Part shown: one piece after another, positions 57,027 through 64,000 of the stretch
How positions within the stretch are numbered: position 1 is the first letter of the stretch
Layout: each line of letters opens with the position of its first letter
Origin: Pseudomonadota bacterium
GTDB lineage: Bacteria > Desulfobacterota > Desulfovibrionia > Desulfovibrionales > Desulfovibrionaceae
Reading direction: 5' to 3'
Length of the DNA: 64,000 bases
Assembly: GCA_023411815.1 (NCBI GenBank)
Contig: JAEYOJ010000133.1
Coordinates: 29,825 to 93,824, forward strand
Notes under the pieces: generated by a model
Seen by the model: only the letters and a program-made list of their open reading frames with translations
What the model was told of the DNA's origin: nothing
Database searches by the model: none
Position numbers and translations under genes: made by a program

Positions 57027-58093
57027 AGGATTTCGCAGCCGCTCTCGGTGACCAGCACCATGTACTCCCAGCGAATGCCACCCCAGGCCGGATCGTACAA
57101 CCCCGGCTCCACGGTCACGAACATGCCAGCCTGGAGCGTGGCCTCGGCCAGGCGGCCGAGGCTGGGCGGCTCGTGCGTCTCCAGTCCGATGCCGTGGCCC
57201 AGGCCGTGCGTGAACTGATGAGCCACTCCATGCCGATCCAGGTAGTTCCAGGCCGCTAGATAGGCCTCGCGCGCGGGAAGGCCGGGACGAATGATGTCGA
57301 TGGCCGACTGCTGCGCCCCGCGCACCAGGTCCATGGTGCGCTGGAAGCGCTCGGAAGGCTTCTCGCCAACCCAAAAGGTGCGTGTCTGGTCCGAGCAGTA
57401 GGCTCCCAGGCGGCAGCCCATGTCCACGAGCACCAGCTCGTTCTCGCGAATGGTCGTTGCCCCGGGAATTGCATGGGGCAGGGCTGCGTTGGGACCAACT
57501 CCCACGATGGTCTCGAAGGACAGCTCGCTGGCGCCTCCGTTGCGGAAAGCCTGCTCGAGCTCCCAGGCCAGGGCCTCCTCGGTCTTGCCGGGCACGAGCA
57601 GCGCGGGCGTGAGGCCGAAGACTTCGTGGTTCAAGCGGCAGGAACGGCGCATGATCTCGATTTCGCCGGGTTCCTTGATGATGCGCAGTTCCTCCACCAG
57701 ACCCTTGGTGGGCTTGAGCGTGAGCCCGTTGGACAGGTCGAGCCAGGTCTGCACGCACAGGGCCTGGGATTCAACGCCGAGGGTTCCCAGACGCAGCCCG
57801 GCCAGGAATTCTCGGATCTTTTCGTTGCGCGCCTGTACGTAGATGAAGACCTTGTCTTCGTCCCACAGGCGTCGGGCCGCGTCCAGATAACGGGGGTCCG
57901 TAAGCAGCCAATCCGGGCCGTCGCGGGTGACCAGCAGATAGCCGGCCGATTCGTTGCACTGAGGATCGTGCAGTTCGAAACCGCTCAGATAAAAACGGTT
58001 GGCTGCCAGACTGACCAGCAGCGCATCCAGACCCTCGCGGGCGAGCAAAGGGCGCAGTTTTTCACGTCGAGCTGAGTATGTGTGCTTGTCCAT
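57023..58093 (-). CDS. M24 family Xaa-Pro aminopeptidase
   Basis: A 356-residue pita-bread metallopeptidase. The N-terminal creatinase domain is followed by the catalytic domain with metal ligands in LVDMGCRLGAYCSDQTRTFWVG (two Asp), HGLGHGIGLETHEPP (His), VTVEPGLYDP (Glu) and GIRWEYMVLVTESG (Glu). These are the five ligands for a two-metal centre releasing N-terminal residues before proline. First gene of a tightly overlapping three-gene operon with DUF4911 and the zinc-ribbon frame. Confidence 0.92.
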   Translation of the reverse strand: MDKHTYSARREKLRPLLAREGLDALLVSLAANRFYLSGFELHDPQCNESAGYLLVTRDGPDWLLTDPRYLDAARRLWDEDKVFIYVQARNEKIREFLAGLRLGTLGVESQALCVQTWLDLSNGLTLKPTKGLVEELRIIKEPGEIEIMRRSCRLNHEVFGLTPALLVPGKTEEALAWELEQAFRNGGASELSFETIVGVGPNAALPHAIPGATTIRENELVLVDMGCRLGAYCSDQTRTFWVGEKPSERFQRTMDLVRGAQQSAIDIIRPGLPAREAYLAAWNYLDRHGVAHQFTHGLGHGIGLETHEPPSLGRLAEATLQAGMFVTVEPGLYDPAWGGIRWEYMVLVTESGCEIL

Positions 58094-58539
58094 GTAGGTT
58101 CCGGAGTGTATTAAGCCTCTGCTTACAGTGTTGAGGGATGGTCTCAGTTAGCGTTAGCCAGTGAAATGGTATCAGCTAAGCGCTGTGAAGGTCTAGAGGA
58201 GCGAGAGGCCTTCCCATGTGGATGCAGATTGAACCAATAGGTCAATTCGAGTAATCCTGAGCCAATTTGAATAAGTTAATTCCTGGCGTAAAAGAAGTTT
58301 GATATGATGTAGCATTTCAGCAGCCTACTCGCTTTTAATTGCCTCCTGGTCATGGATGCGTATTAAATAGGTGGATTCGCATGCTTTTATATTGGGTCGA
58401 GCTGTTAGTATTGTTTTAATTTGCTAACTTGGCATAAGTTTGCATTGCTTGTTAAAGTCAGATGATAATTTAGTCTCTTGGTTTATTAACATAATTCCCT
58501 ACCTGTGTAGACGTGGGGATTCTCTTGCTAGGGGATATA
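58094..58539. other. 446-base AT-rich intergenic region
   Basis: It separates the minus-strand M24 operon from the plus-strand O-antigen-ligase-like gene. Base composition changes to AT-rich from about 58200 onward, marking the edge of a probably transferred segment. It holds one plausible sigma-70 promoter at 58440-58469 and no gene or RNA that I can support. Confidence 0.6.
58440..58469 (+). promoter_or_regulatory. Sigma-70-type promoter candidate for the ligase-like gene
   Basis: TTGCAT (-35) and GATAAT (-10) with an 18-nt spacer, about 71 nt upstream of ATG 58540, in AT-rich DNA. Confidence 0.5.
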
Positions 58540-59865
58540 ATGCTTCGTCTCGATAATAAATATCTGTATGTTGGTGCTAAGGTTTATGACCGAAATGAAG
58601 CAGCTTGCACGGCCAGGAAAATCCTTTGGCTCGGAGTCATTACTCTGATTCTTTTTTTCCCTTTAGGTAGGAGCTTTCGTGAGGCTGGGTTCATCATATC
58701 TGCTATAGGAGTGTTTTCATACTATTTGCTTGCTTATTCTAAATCAAATTTAAAGCGTTTCGGAAACATGGCATGGGTATATTATGTTTTTCTTTTATTT
58801 ATAGTATTAAAAACTTTTCACTCCATTGATCTGATTAGCAGTTTATATGTAATTGAGACAAACTGGTTCAAGGGTTTCACTGCCTTTTTTGTAGGGCTGG
58901 AGATAGTGAGAAGCAAAAAAGATCTGAAACGTCTTGTTATGCTATTCTCAATAATGACTTTTTATATTGGCCTGGATGGTATTTATCAGTATGTCACAGG
59001 AAAAGATTTTTTTTATGGAAGGCCTATATCGCCTCTTTATGAGGATAGCCTCAGGCTTACCGTAACATTCATCAGAATCGGCGATCTTATGTCCATGTCA
59101 TTGCTGATCGCTTTGGGATTACCTCTTCTATTTTCTGAAAAAAAGCCAAAATGGCAAAGATGGTTACTCTTTGCTTTGATTTTGGCCCCTGGGTTGTTTT
59201 TGTTCATCTTCGCCAAGTCCCGGAGTGGTTATCTGGGCTTTGCGGCAGGCTTGGTCTTCCTCTGGATTCTGCATCGTGGGTTCGATTGGAAAAAAGTGTG
59301 CATCCCGACAGCTGCAATTGCAGCGATACTGCTTTTGGGGCCACGTCGGGTATCCTTGGAGCAAGCCTTGCAGGACCCACGCATCGTGGACCTATGGCCG
59401 TTTGCTATTGAAGTATTCAAGAAATGGCCCCTGCTTGGCGTTGGTTTTACAAACTACAATCCAGCCTTTAGGTCGCTTGGGCTTGTGCCAACTCTTGAGA
59501 ATCCCTTGATCCCTCATCCGCATAATATCTATCTGGAGTTCTTAGCTGAGTCTGGGATCATTGGCTTGATGGTTCTACTCGCGTTCTTTGGCATATATGT
59601 CGGGTGGTTTCTCATTCGGCTATCACGCGGCCTTAAAGGCGACATAAATAAGAATTATTGGCGCCTCTTATCCGTTTTTGCTGCGGCATATATCAGCTAT
59701 TTAGCCACTGGCCTTGGAACGTCTGTTACGTTTTTCCATGCATGGTGGCTTGGTCTGTCCATGTTCGTGCTTGGTGTCACCCTTGGTGGATGTTTGGTCG
59801 GAGAACACAGTGATAGAGCCGAGTCCACGGGGAACACATCAAAGAAGACTGGAACCGTCTTGTGA
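58540..59865 (+). CDS. O-antigen ligase/polymerase-like membrane protein (Wzy/WaaL family)
   Basis: A 441-residue protein with about eleven hydrophobic segments. The large periplasmic loop carries the family features: FAKSRSGYLGFAAGLVF just before it, KWPLLGVGFTNYNPAF, HPHNIYLEFLAESGIIGLMVLLAFF. These are the O-antigen ligase (Wzy_C) marks, HNxxLexxaExGixG. ATG 58540 follows AGGGG. Codon use is markedly AT-rich compared with neighbours, indicating horizontal acquisition. It may polymerise or ligate a surface glycan; substrate unknown. Confidence 0.85.
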   Translation: MLRLDNKYLYVGAKVYDRNEAACTARKILWLGVITLILFFPLGRSFREAGFIISAIGVFSYYLLAYSKSNLKRFGNMAWVYYVFLLFIVLKTFHSIDLISSLYVIETNWFKGFTAFFVGLEIVRSKKDLKRLVMLFSIMTFYIGLDGIYQYVTGKDFFYGRPISPLYEDSLRLTVTFIRIGDLMSMSLLIALGLPLLFSEKKPKWQRWLLFALILAPGLFLFIFAKSRSGYLGFAAGLVFLWILHRGFDWKKVCIPTAAIAAILLLGPRRVSLEQALQDPRIVDLWPFAIEVFKKWPLLGVGFTNYNPAFRSLGLVPTLENPLIPHPHNIYLEFLAESGIIGLMVLLAFFGIYVGWFLIRLSRGLKGDINKNYWRLLSVFAAAYISYLATGLGTSVTFFHAWWLGLSMFVLGVTLGGCLVGEHSDRAESTGNTSKKTGTVL

Positions 59866-59939
59866 ATTTTAAAGCTGCATGGCCTTCTGCGGCACCATGA
59901 TTTGCTAAGGCTGAGCGCTGTAGGGCCTTGCGTAGGCGT

Positions 59940-60998
59940 TTAAGAGCGCGCTTTCATCCAGGCAATCAGCTTGGCACATTGCATGTCGAGAGGAAAGGCT
60001 CTCTTAGCGTGCTCCCATGCTTGCAACTTCCATTTATAAGCTTGCCCGGAAGGAGCGGTAAGGATGCGTTCGAAGATAGACGCCATTTCCTCAATACCCC
60101 GATCTGGTTTGAAGAGGAAAAAATCGAGATTGGGCGGCCATATCTCCGGCACTCCTCCCGCTCTACGGGCGACAGGAATCAATCCCTGGGCCATGGCTTC
60201 TTCAAGAGAAATCGAGAGAGGCTCCCGGTAGGATGGCAGAACGAAGATGTCTCCTTTGCGGAGATATGATTGTACATTTGTCTGGAATCCTGCCCACTGC
60301 AATCGATCCTCGATATCCAGACTCCGGGCAAGTTTTTTGAGTTCATCCTGAGCATGTCCCACACCCACGAGAATTGCTTTGAATGGGAGCTGGCGTGACT
60401 TCAGAATAGCAAGCGCGCGCAAGAACTCATCCAATCCCTTGCTCGGTATCAACTGACTGGTCGTCACGAAAACCATTGGCTCATGCACTGCTTCCGGTGG
60501 GCGGTCCGCCGGCATGGTGCCCGGGTGTAGGGCCGTGATGTCTTCTTCTGCGAAGGAAGGAATGCGCCTGCGCAATTCCATGGCCACGAAATTGCTGCAG
60601 GTCAGGAGATGTGGCTTGATAAGTCGCTGTGTAAGGCGGATCTTCCAAGAGTTTTTCAGGTCACCGTCCGCTCCGATATGCTGGCATATGGGAATTCCCA
60701 GGAGACGAGCGGCGACTCCGGCGCTACGCACGTCCTTGGCGACATTGAGAACAACCCAATCGATCCGCTCTTTACGAAAGAAACGTATGAAATGGGCGAT
60801 AAGCAGCGGGTTCAAATCAGGGCCGAAACGAACGGCTCTCGCGCGCACTCCTAAATTTTCTGCCTTTTCCAGGAAAGGTCCAGGACGGCCGACTATCCAT
60901 GTTTGGTGTCCCTGGGCTTGCATGGCGCTGGCCATGTCGATGCACCATGTTTTGACCCCGCCCCATCTGTGAGTTGAATTGACAAAGGCTATATTCAT
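59940..60998 (-). CDS. Glycosyltransferase family 4
   Basis: A 352-residue GT-B enzyme starting AFVNSTHRWGGVKTWCIDMASAMQAQGH (donor-fold N-terminus). It has the retaining GT4 motifs: VFVTTSQLIPSKGLDEFLRAL, AILVGVGHAQDELKKLARSL, GDIFVLPSYREPLSISLEEAMAQGLIPVA with E-x7-E and RRAGGVPEI. ATG 60998 has GGAG at 9 nt. It is convergent with the ligase-like gene but has ordinary GC content, so the two may not have arrived together. Sugar and acceptor unknown. Confidence 0.88.
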   Translation of the reverse strand: MNIAFVNSTHRWGGVKTWCIDMASAMQAQGHQTWIVGRPGPFLEKAENLGVRARAVRFGPDLNPLLIAHFIRFFRKERIDWVVLNVAKDVRSAGVAARLLGIPICQHIGADGDLKNSWKIRLTQRLIKPHLLTCSNFVAMELRRRIPSFAEEDITALHPGTMPADRPPEAVHEPMVFVTTSQLIPSKGLDEFLRALAILKSRQLPFKAILVGVGHAQDELKKLARSLDIEDRLQWAGFQTNVQSYLRKGDIFVLPSYREPLSISLEEAMAQGLIPVARRAGGVPEIWPPNLDFFLFKPDRGIEEMASIFERILTAPSGQAYKWKLQAWEHAKRAFPLDMQCAKLIAWMKARS

Positions 60999-61394
60999 TC
61001 GGAATGCTCCGTAGACTTGACTGCGTTTACTCAAAGACCTCAATGAAATACTGACAATGAACTGGACTCCATGAGGCAACTGGCGGTGTTGCGCAGACCA
61101 CGGCTGGTTCAAAGTGAATGCGCAGGATGATGCCGCGTCCTAGCTGGTGCCGCTGTTATTCTCGGGACGTCCATAGATCGTAGCAAAGGAATAGCCCGAA
61201 CAGTCGCTTATCTCATGGGAGAAGCCTTATCCGGAGAAGTTCAGACTCCCTTGGTTTCATTGCGCCCCAAGCGGAAACGACAAGCTCCGTAGAGTCTGCC
61301 GGCTGAATTCGTCACTGGCTCTAAGTGGCTGACCTCTATGTTCAGAGTGGTATGAAGTCAAGTTGAGACAATGTATGCCGCACACGCTGCCTCA

Positions 61395-61434
61395 ATGACC
61401 GCGGCTTGGTCTGGCCAAGGTCAACCGCGGTCAT
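61395..61434. repeat. Nested inverted repeat in gene-free region
   Basis: ATGACCGCGG (61395-61404) is perfectly inverted at 61425-61434. Between them CTTGG and CCAAG form a second stem. Neither side has a T tract, so it is not an ordinary terminator. Confidence 0.6.
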
Positions 61435-61817
61435 GCCGACGCTCTGGGGTCTCATAAGTCAAGAGGGCTGACGAAGTTCTCGGCAGGACAAGGTCAGGCC
61501 AACCACGAAGCCATGGTTCTGACAATTTGTCAGGCTGTTCCCGAAAATGTCCAAGTTTCGGCTGTTTGGTGCCTTCGGAACGTGTCTTGCAAAAGATTCT
61601 TTGCAAACAGAGTCCAGTCGAGCAAGCAGGGCGAGTTGATGGGTTTCGCAGATCGCTCAGTTAGGGATGAATGGCTGGCGTTTGCGGATCGGAAATTATC
61701 AATGAGTTGTTGATGTATCCCTGGAGACTCGTGTCCGGGGGCGGCAGTCTGGTGCTGGGCGATGCGCTTTATCGCCTGCTAGGGCTTAGGCCCCGGTGGG
61801 CTGTATCGTCGGAATAT

Positions 61818-61833
61818 TGGCATACGGTCTGCT
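61818..61833 (+). promoter_or_regulatory. Sigma-54-like promoter candidate upstream of activator gene
   Basis: TGGCATACGGTCTGCT has the invariant GG and GC exactly 10 nt apart and matches TGGCA and TGCT of the consensus. It lies about 183 nt upstream of the activator gene, suggesting possible autoregulation. Confidence 0.35.
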
Positions 61834-62015
61834 GATAGATGGCCGCAAAGCCTTCATCAAGCGTTCCAGACGGGCAAGGTTTGAAGCACTGCCAGGCCTT
61901 CGCGGGTATGGGCGTCCATGTGGGCGCCACGGCGCGCTGCTGAGCCTTCCAGGTATGACTCCATCCGGATCATGATGCCGGGCCCGCATGAAGGGTAAAA
62001 CCCCTAGGAGTGGGG

Positions 62016-63470
62016 ATGTCGTCTCGCAGCATACTTTTCGTGGCTCAAACCCAATTCGTAATGGCGCTTTTTCCGCGCTGCAAGGAAGCCGGCTTCGAGG
62101 TGGGACTGGCCGACACCCTGAGCGGAGCCTTGAGCTTCATCAAGAAATCCAAGCCTGAAGCTGTATTCTCCAGGGTCAGGTTCCCAGGGTTCCGCATCGA
62201 GAACCTGCTGGCCGAGGCCGCGGGCGCCATGGGCGAGTTTCCGCCGGTCTATGCCTTTACCGATGCGGGCTCGGCCGAGGAGGGCAATCGGCTCATGGAG
62301 TTGGGCGCCAGGGACTACTGGCTGGAACCCTTGGCCTGGGACAAGGTCGAAGCGGTCACTGCCTGCGCTCCCCGGCCCGTGCAGGCCGAAGCTCAGCAGC
62401 CCGCACGGCCGGCTACGGACATCAAAAAAAGCGGCGAGATCATCGGCCGCCATCCGGTCATCCTGCGCGTGCTGGCCTTGGCCCGGCAAGTGGCCCGTTC
62501 AAAGGCCACGGTGCTCATCGCGGGCGAGTCTGGCACCGGCAAGGAGAAGTTCGCCCGCTTCCTGCACCAGAACAGCGACCGCACCTCCGGGCCGTTCATC
62601 GCCATCAACTGCGCGGCCCTTCCCGAGCACCTGCTGGAAAGCGAACTGTTCGGCCATGAGAAAGGCGCATTTACCGGAGCCATCGGCCGCAAGCTCGGCA
62701 AATTCGAGTTGGCTTCCGGCGGCACCATTCTCCTGGACGAAATTTCGGAAATGGACCTGGGCCTGCAGGCTAAGCTTTTGCGCGTGCTCCAGGAACAGGA
62801 GATCGACCGGGTGGGCGGCACCGAGACCGTGAAGGTCGATACGCGCGTGCTGGCCACCACCAACCGCAGGCTGGACGAGTACGTCAAGGACGGCAAGTTC
62901 CGCCAGGACCTTTATTACCGGCTGAACGTCATCCCCCTGAAGCTACCGGCCTTGCGCGAACGCGGCGAGGACGTGCTCCTTCTGGCGGACTTCTTCGTGG
63001 GCAACTATTGTCGCGATTACGGGCTGCCCAGGCTGGCCTTTTCCGCCGATGCCCGGCGCTGGCTGCTGGAGTATGACTGGCCAGGCAATGTGCGAGAACT
63101 GCAGAATCTGATGGAACGAGCGGTTCTTCTTGCCGGCCCTGGCCCCATCGAAACCGCCCATTTCCTGCTGGATGAGGACGCCTGGCCATTGGGCGAAGAC
63201 ATGGCCGTGGATTGCCAGCCTCTGGGAGCCGGATTCGGAGGGGGCATGACCTCTGCTTCCGGGGGGGGCCTGGCGGCCGGCGGGACGCTCACCAATACGG
63301 ATACGGGCAGCATCCTCCCCCTCGCGGAGATGGAACGCCACCTCATCTTGCGTAGCCTGGATCAGACCCAGGGCAACCGTACCCAGGCGGCCAACCTGCT
63401 GGGCATTTCGGTGCGCACCCTGCGCAACAAACTCAACGAGTACCGCCAATTGGGAATGGAAATTCCCTGA
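62016..63470 (+). CDS. Sigma-54-dependent transcription activator with degenerate receiver
   Basis: A 484-residue bacterial enhancer-binding protein. Residues 1-120 look like a response-regulator fold, but the position of the phospho-accepting Asp reads Ser (AVFSRVRFPG), so it may be non-phosphorylated as in FlbD/FleQ-type regulators. The AAA+ domain has Walker A GESGTGKE, GAFTGA for sigma-54 contact, TILLDEISEMDLGLQAKLLRVLQE and WPGNVRELQNLMERAV. The Fis-type HTH is LDQTQGNRTQAANLLGISVRTLRNKL. ATG 62016 follows AGGAG; GTG 62010 is an alternative. Candidate regulator of the sigma-54 flagellin promoter. Confidence 0.88.
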   Translation: MSSRSILFVAQTQFVMALFPRCKEAGFEVGLADTLSGALSFIKKSKPEAVFSRVRFPGFRIENLLAEAAGAMGEFPPVYAFTDAGSAEEGNRLMELGARDYWLEPLAWDKVEAVTACAPRPVQAEAQQPARPATDIKKSGEIIGRHPVILRVLALARQVARSKATVLIAGESGTGKEKFARFLHQNSDRTSGPFIAINCAALPEHLLESELFGHEKGAFTGAIGRKLGKFELASGGTILLDEISEMDLGLQAKLLRVLQEQEIDRVGGTETVKVDTRVLATTNRRLDEYVKDGKFRQDLYYRLNVIPLKLPALRERGEDVLLLADFFVGNYCRDYGLPRLAFSADARRWLLEYDWPGNVRELQNLMERAVLLAGPGPIETAHFLLDEDAWPLGEDMAVDCQPLGAGFGGGMTSASGGGLAAGGTLTNTDTGSILPLAEMERHLILRSLDQTQGNRTQAANLLGISVRTLRNKLNEYRQLGMEIP

Positions 63471-63588
63471 GGCGTATGATCGTGGAACCATGCCCTGCTC
63501 GGGCGCACAATGGGCAGGGCGCATCAGGCAGGCACCACCTTCGGGGGAAGGCGGGCTTGTCTGCGTGTTTGTCAGCGCAGGGGGTGAC

Positions 63589-63879
63589 ATGTTCACGCTC
63601 AGCAGAGCCGATCTCAAGCAGGCTTATTCCGCCGACGGACTCCAGGACTTAGCCACGCCGCGTGCTGATTTTCGCCGGGACGAGGAATCCGACGTGCTGG
63701 CCATGATCAGCAGAGTTCTTAAACACTTTGCAATCAAGATCCCCAAGCCGGCCGAAATCCACTATCTGGAGGATGAGATCCGAGCCATGCCGGAGGACTT
63801 TACACTCCAAGGCGAGGTGTTCCGCCACCTTGTCACGAAATTGACGGGCGAGCGATTGCGCAGTCTCAAGAGGCGCTAG
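63589..63879 (+). CDS. Uncharacterised 96-residue protein
   Basis: A small acidic/basic helical protein starting FTLSRADLKQAYSADGLQDLA and containing ESDVLAMISRVLKHFAIKIPKPAEIHYLEDEIRAMPEDF. I do not recognise it. ATG 63589 is preceded by CAGGGGG and lies 118 nt after the activator stop, so co-transcription is possible. Its stop TAG is formed across the IS junction: TA from the target and G from the first base of the element. Confidence 0.6.
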   Translation: MFTLSRADLKQAYSADGLQDLATPRADFRRDEESDVLAMISRVLKHFAIKIPKPAEIHYLEDEIRAMPEDFTLQGEVFRHLVTKLTGERLRSLKRR

Positions 63880-64000
63880 GGCGTGTCCTCAAATGGGGTT
63901 TCCAGGTGGTGTCGTCGTGCCTATGTGGGAATTGCCTGATGGAGGGGCCCAGACATGGCGCGACGTTATGCCTTGCGAGACGACCAGTGGGAACGGATCG
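63879..64000 (+). mobile_element. Left end of an IS5-type insertion sequence
   Basis: The sequence changes at 63879 to GGGCGTGTCCTCAAATGGGG, resembling terminal repeats of IS5-group elements, immediately after a CTA-G junction suited to a TA-type target. The transposase starts 76 nt in. The right end is outside the window, so the repeat pair and target duplication cannot be checked here. Confidence 0.75.
63955..64000 (+). CDS. IS5-family transposase, N-terminal fragment (3' end outside window)
   Basis: Fifteen residues are visible, ARRYALRDDQWERI after the initial Met, which is the standard opening of IS5/IS427-group transposases. ATG 63955 has GGAGGGG upstream. The rest of the gene lies beyond the window. 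Confidence 0.8.
   Translation, partial: MARRYALRDDQWERI

Larger units (their letters stand above)
60999..62015. other. About 1 kb without a recognisable gene
   Basis: Several short open frames exist but none combines a ribosome-binding site, coding composition and a recognisable protein. Structures seen are a 10-bp inverted repeat at 61395-61434 with a nested stem, CTGACA-ATT-TGTCAG at 61519-61533, and a sigma-54-like motif near 61818. It may be a degraded mobile region or a long regulatory leader for the sigma-54 activator gene. Confidence 0.5.

Noticed and set aside
58430..58448. Sigma-54-like TTGGCATAAGTTTGCA upstream of the O-antigen-ligase-like gene
   Set aside because: GG and GC are 9 nt apart instead of 10, and a better sigma-70 pair lies just downstream.
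1..64000. tRNA, rRNA, CRISPR array or prophage
   Set aside because: No T-loop/acceptor pairs, no regularly spaced repeats and no capsid, portal, terminase or integrase gene were seen.

Overview
The window reads as one stretch of a GC-rich bacterial chromosome, most likely a motile sulfate-reducing Desulfovibrionaceae (Desulfovibrio/Desulfocurvibacter-like). This is inferred from the protein families and gene company: a glutaredoxin plus ferredoxin-thioredoxin reductase pair, an FmdE/Mog fusion next to a ModE-type regulator, DUF4911, a polar-flagellum hook and flagellin block with a sigma-54 promoter, and a Csd4/Csd6-like cell-shape operon as expected in curved cells. No rRNA or tRNA gene and no CRISPR array was seen.

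Layout. 1-3.7 kb: end of an HD-GYP protein, a PLP aminotransferase, a solitary ParB-like protein, an orphan small protein and a PEGA-type lipoprotein. 3.7-7.8 kb (minus strand): a polar amino-acid ABC transporter (two permeases, ATPase, binding protein), then glutaredoxin and ferredoxin-thioredoxin reductase. 8.0-12.5 kb (minus): metallophosphoesterase/nucleotidyltransferase pair, exonuclease YhaM-like protein overlapping tmk, and an acyltransferase. 13-15.9 kb (plus): surE, fba, gap. 16.2-21.6 kb: a PAS histidine kinase and dnaE. 22-27 kb: queD, dtd, an anti-sigma/STAS pair and two glycosyltransferases. 27.1-32.7 kb: fliK, flgD, flgE and flagellin. 32.8-36.6 kb: rnc, a phosphotransacetylase-N-like protein, rnhA, a membrane protein and a TPR protein. 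36.8-41.4 kb: SYLF protein, exported isochorismatase-like protein, phosphomannomutase and UDP-glucuronate 4-epimerase. 41.5-45.5 kb (minus): Csd6-like, coiled-coil and Csd4-like envelope operon. 45.7-48.3 kb: purB-pyrE, an FmdB zinc ribbon and a 36-residue basic protein. 48.6-53.1 kb: molybdopterin fusion with ModE, MATE exporter and DUF2156 protein. 53.3-58.1 kb: alarmone-hydrolase-like HD protein, second HD protein, NlpC/P60 lipoprotein, lytic transglycosylase, and the M24 peptidase, DUF4911 and zinc-ribbon operon. 58.1-62 kb: AT-rich O-antigen-ligase gene, a glycosyltransferase and about 1 kb without genes. 62-64 kb: a sigma-54 activator with a degenerate receiver, a small protein and the left end of an IS5-type insertion sequence.

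How it fits together. Surface and envelope functions dominate: flagellum, glycan precursors and transferases, peptidoglycan trimming and membrane acyl or lysyl transfer. The sigma-54 activator at 62 kb is a plausible, unproven, regulator of the sigma-54 flagellin promoter at 31.76 kb.

The signals most worth following are: (1) a zinc-ribbon gene at 56.5-56.7 kb split by one in-frame TGA, followed by a SECIS-like hairpin, so either a new selenoprotein or a fresh nonsense mutation; (2) a roughly 130-bp, multi-hairpin repeat present three times (15.9, 31.3 and 48.1 kb); (3) the Csd6/coiled-coil/Csd4-like operon; and (4) a 36-residue highly basic gene whose stop codon lies in one repeat copy. All domain and family calls come from reading motifs by eye, without database searches.
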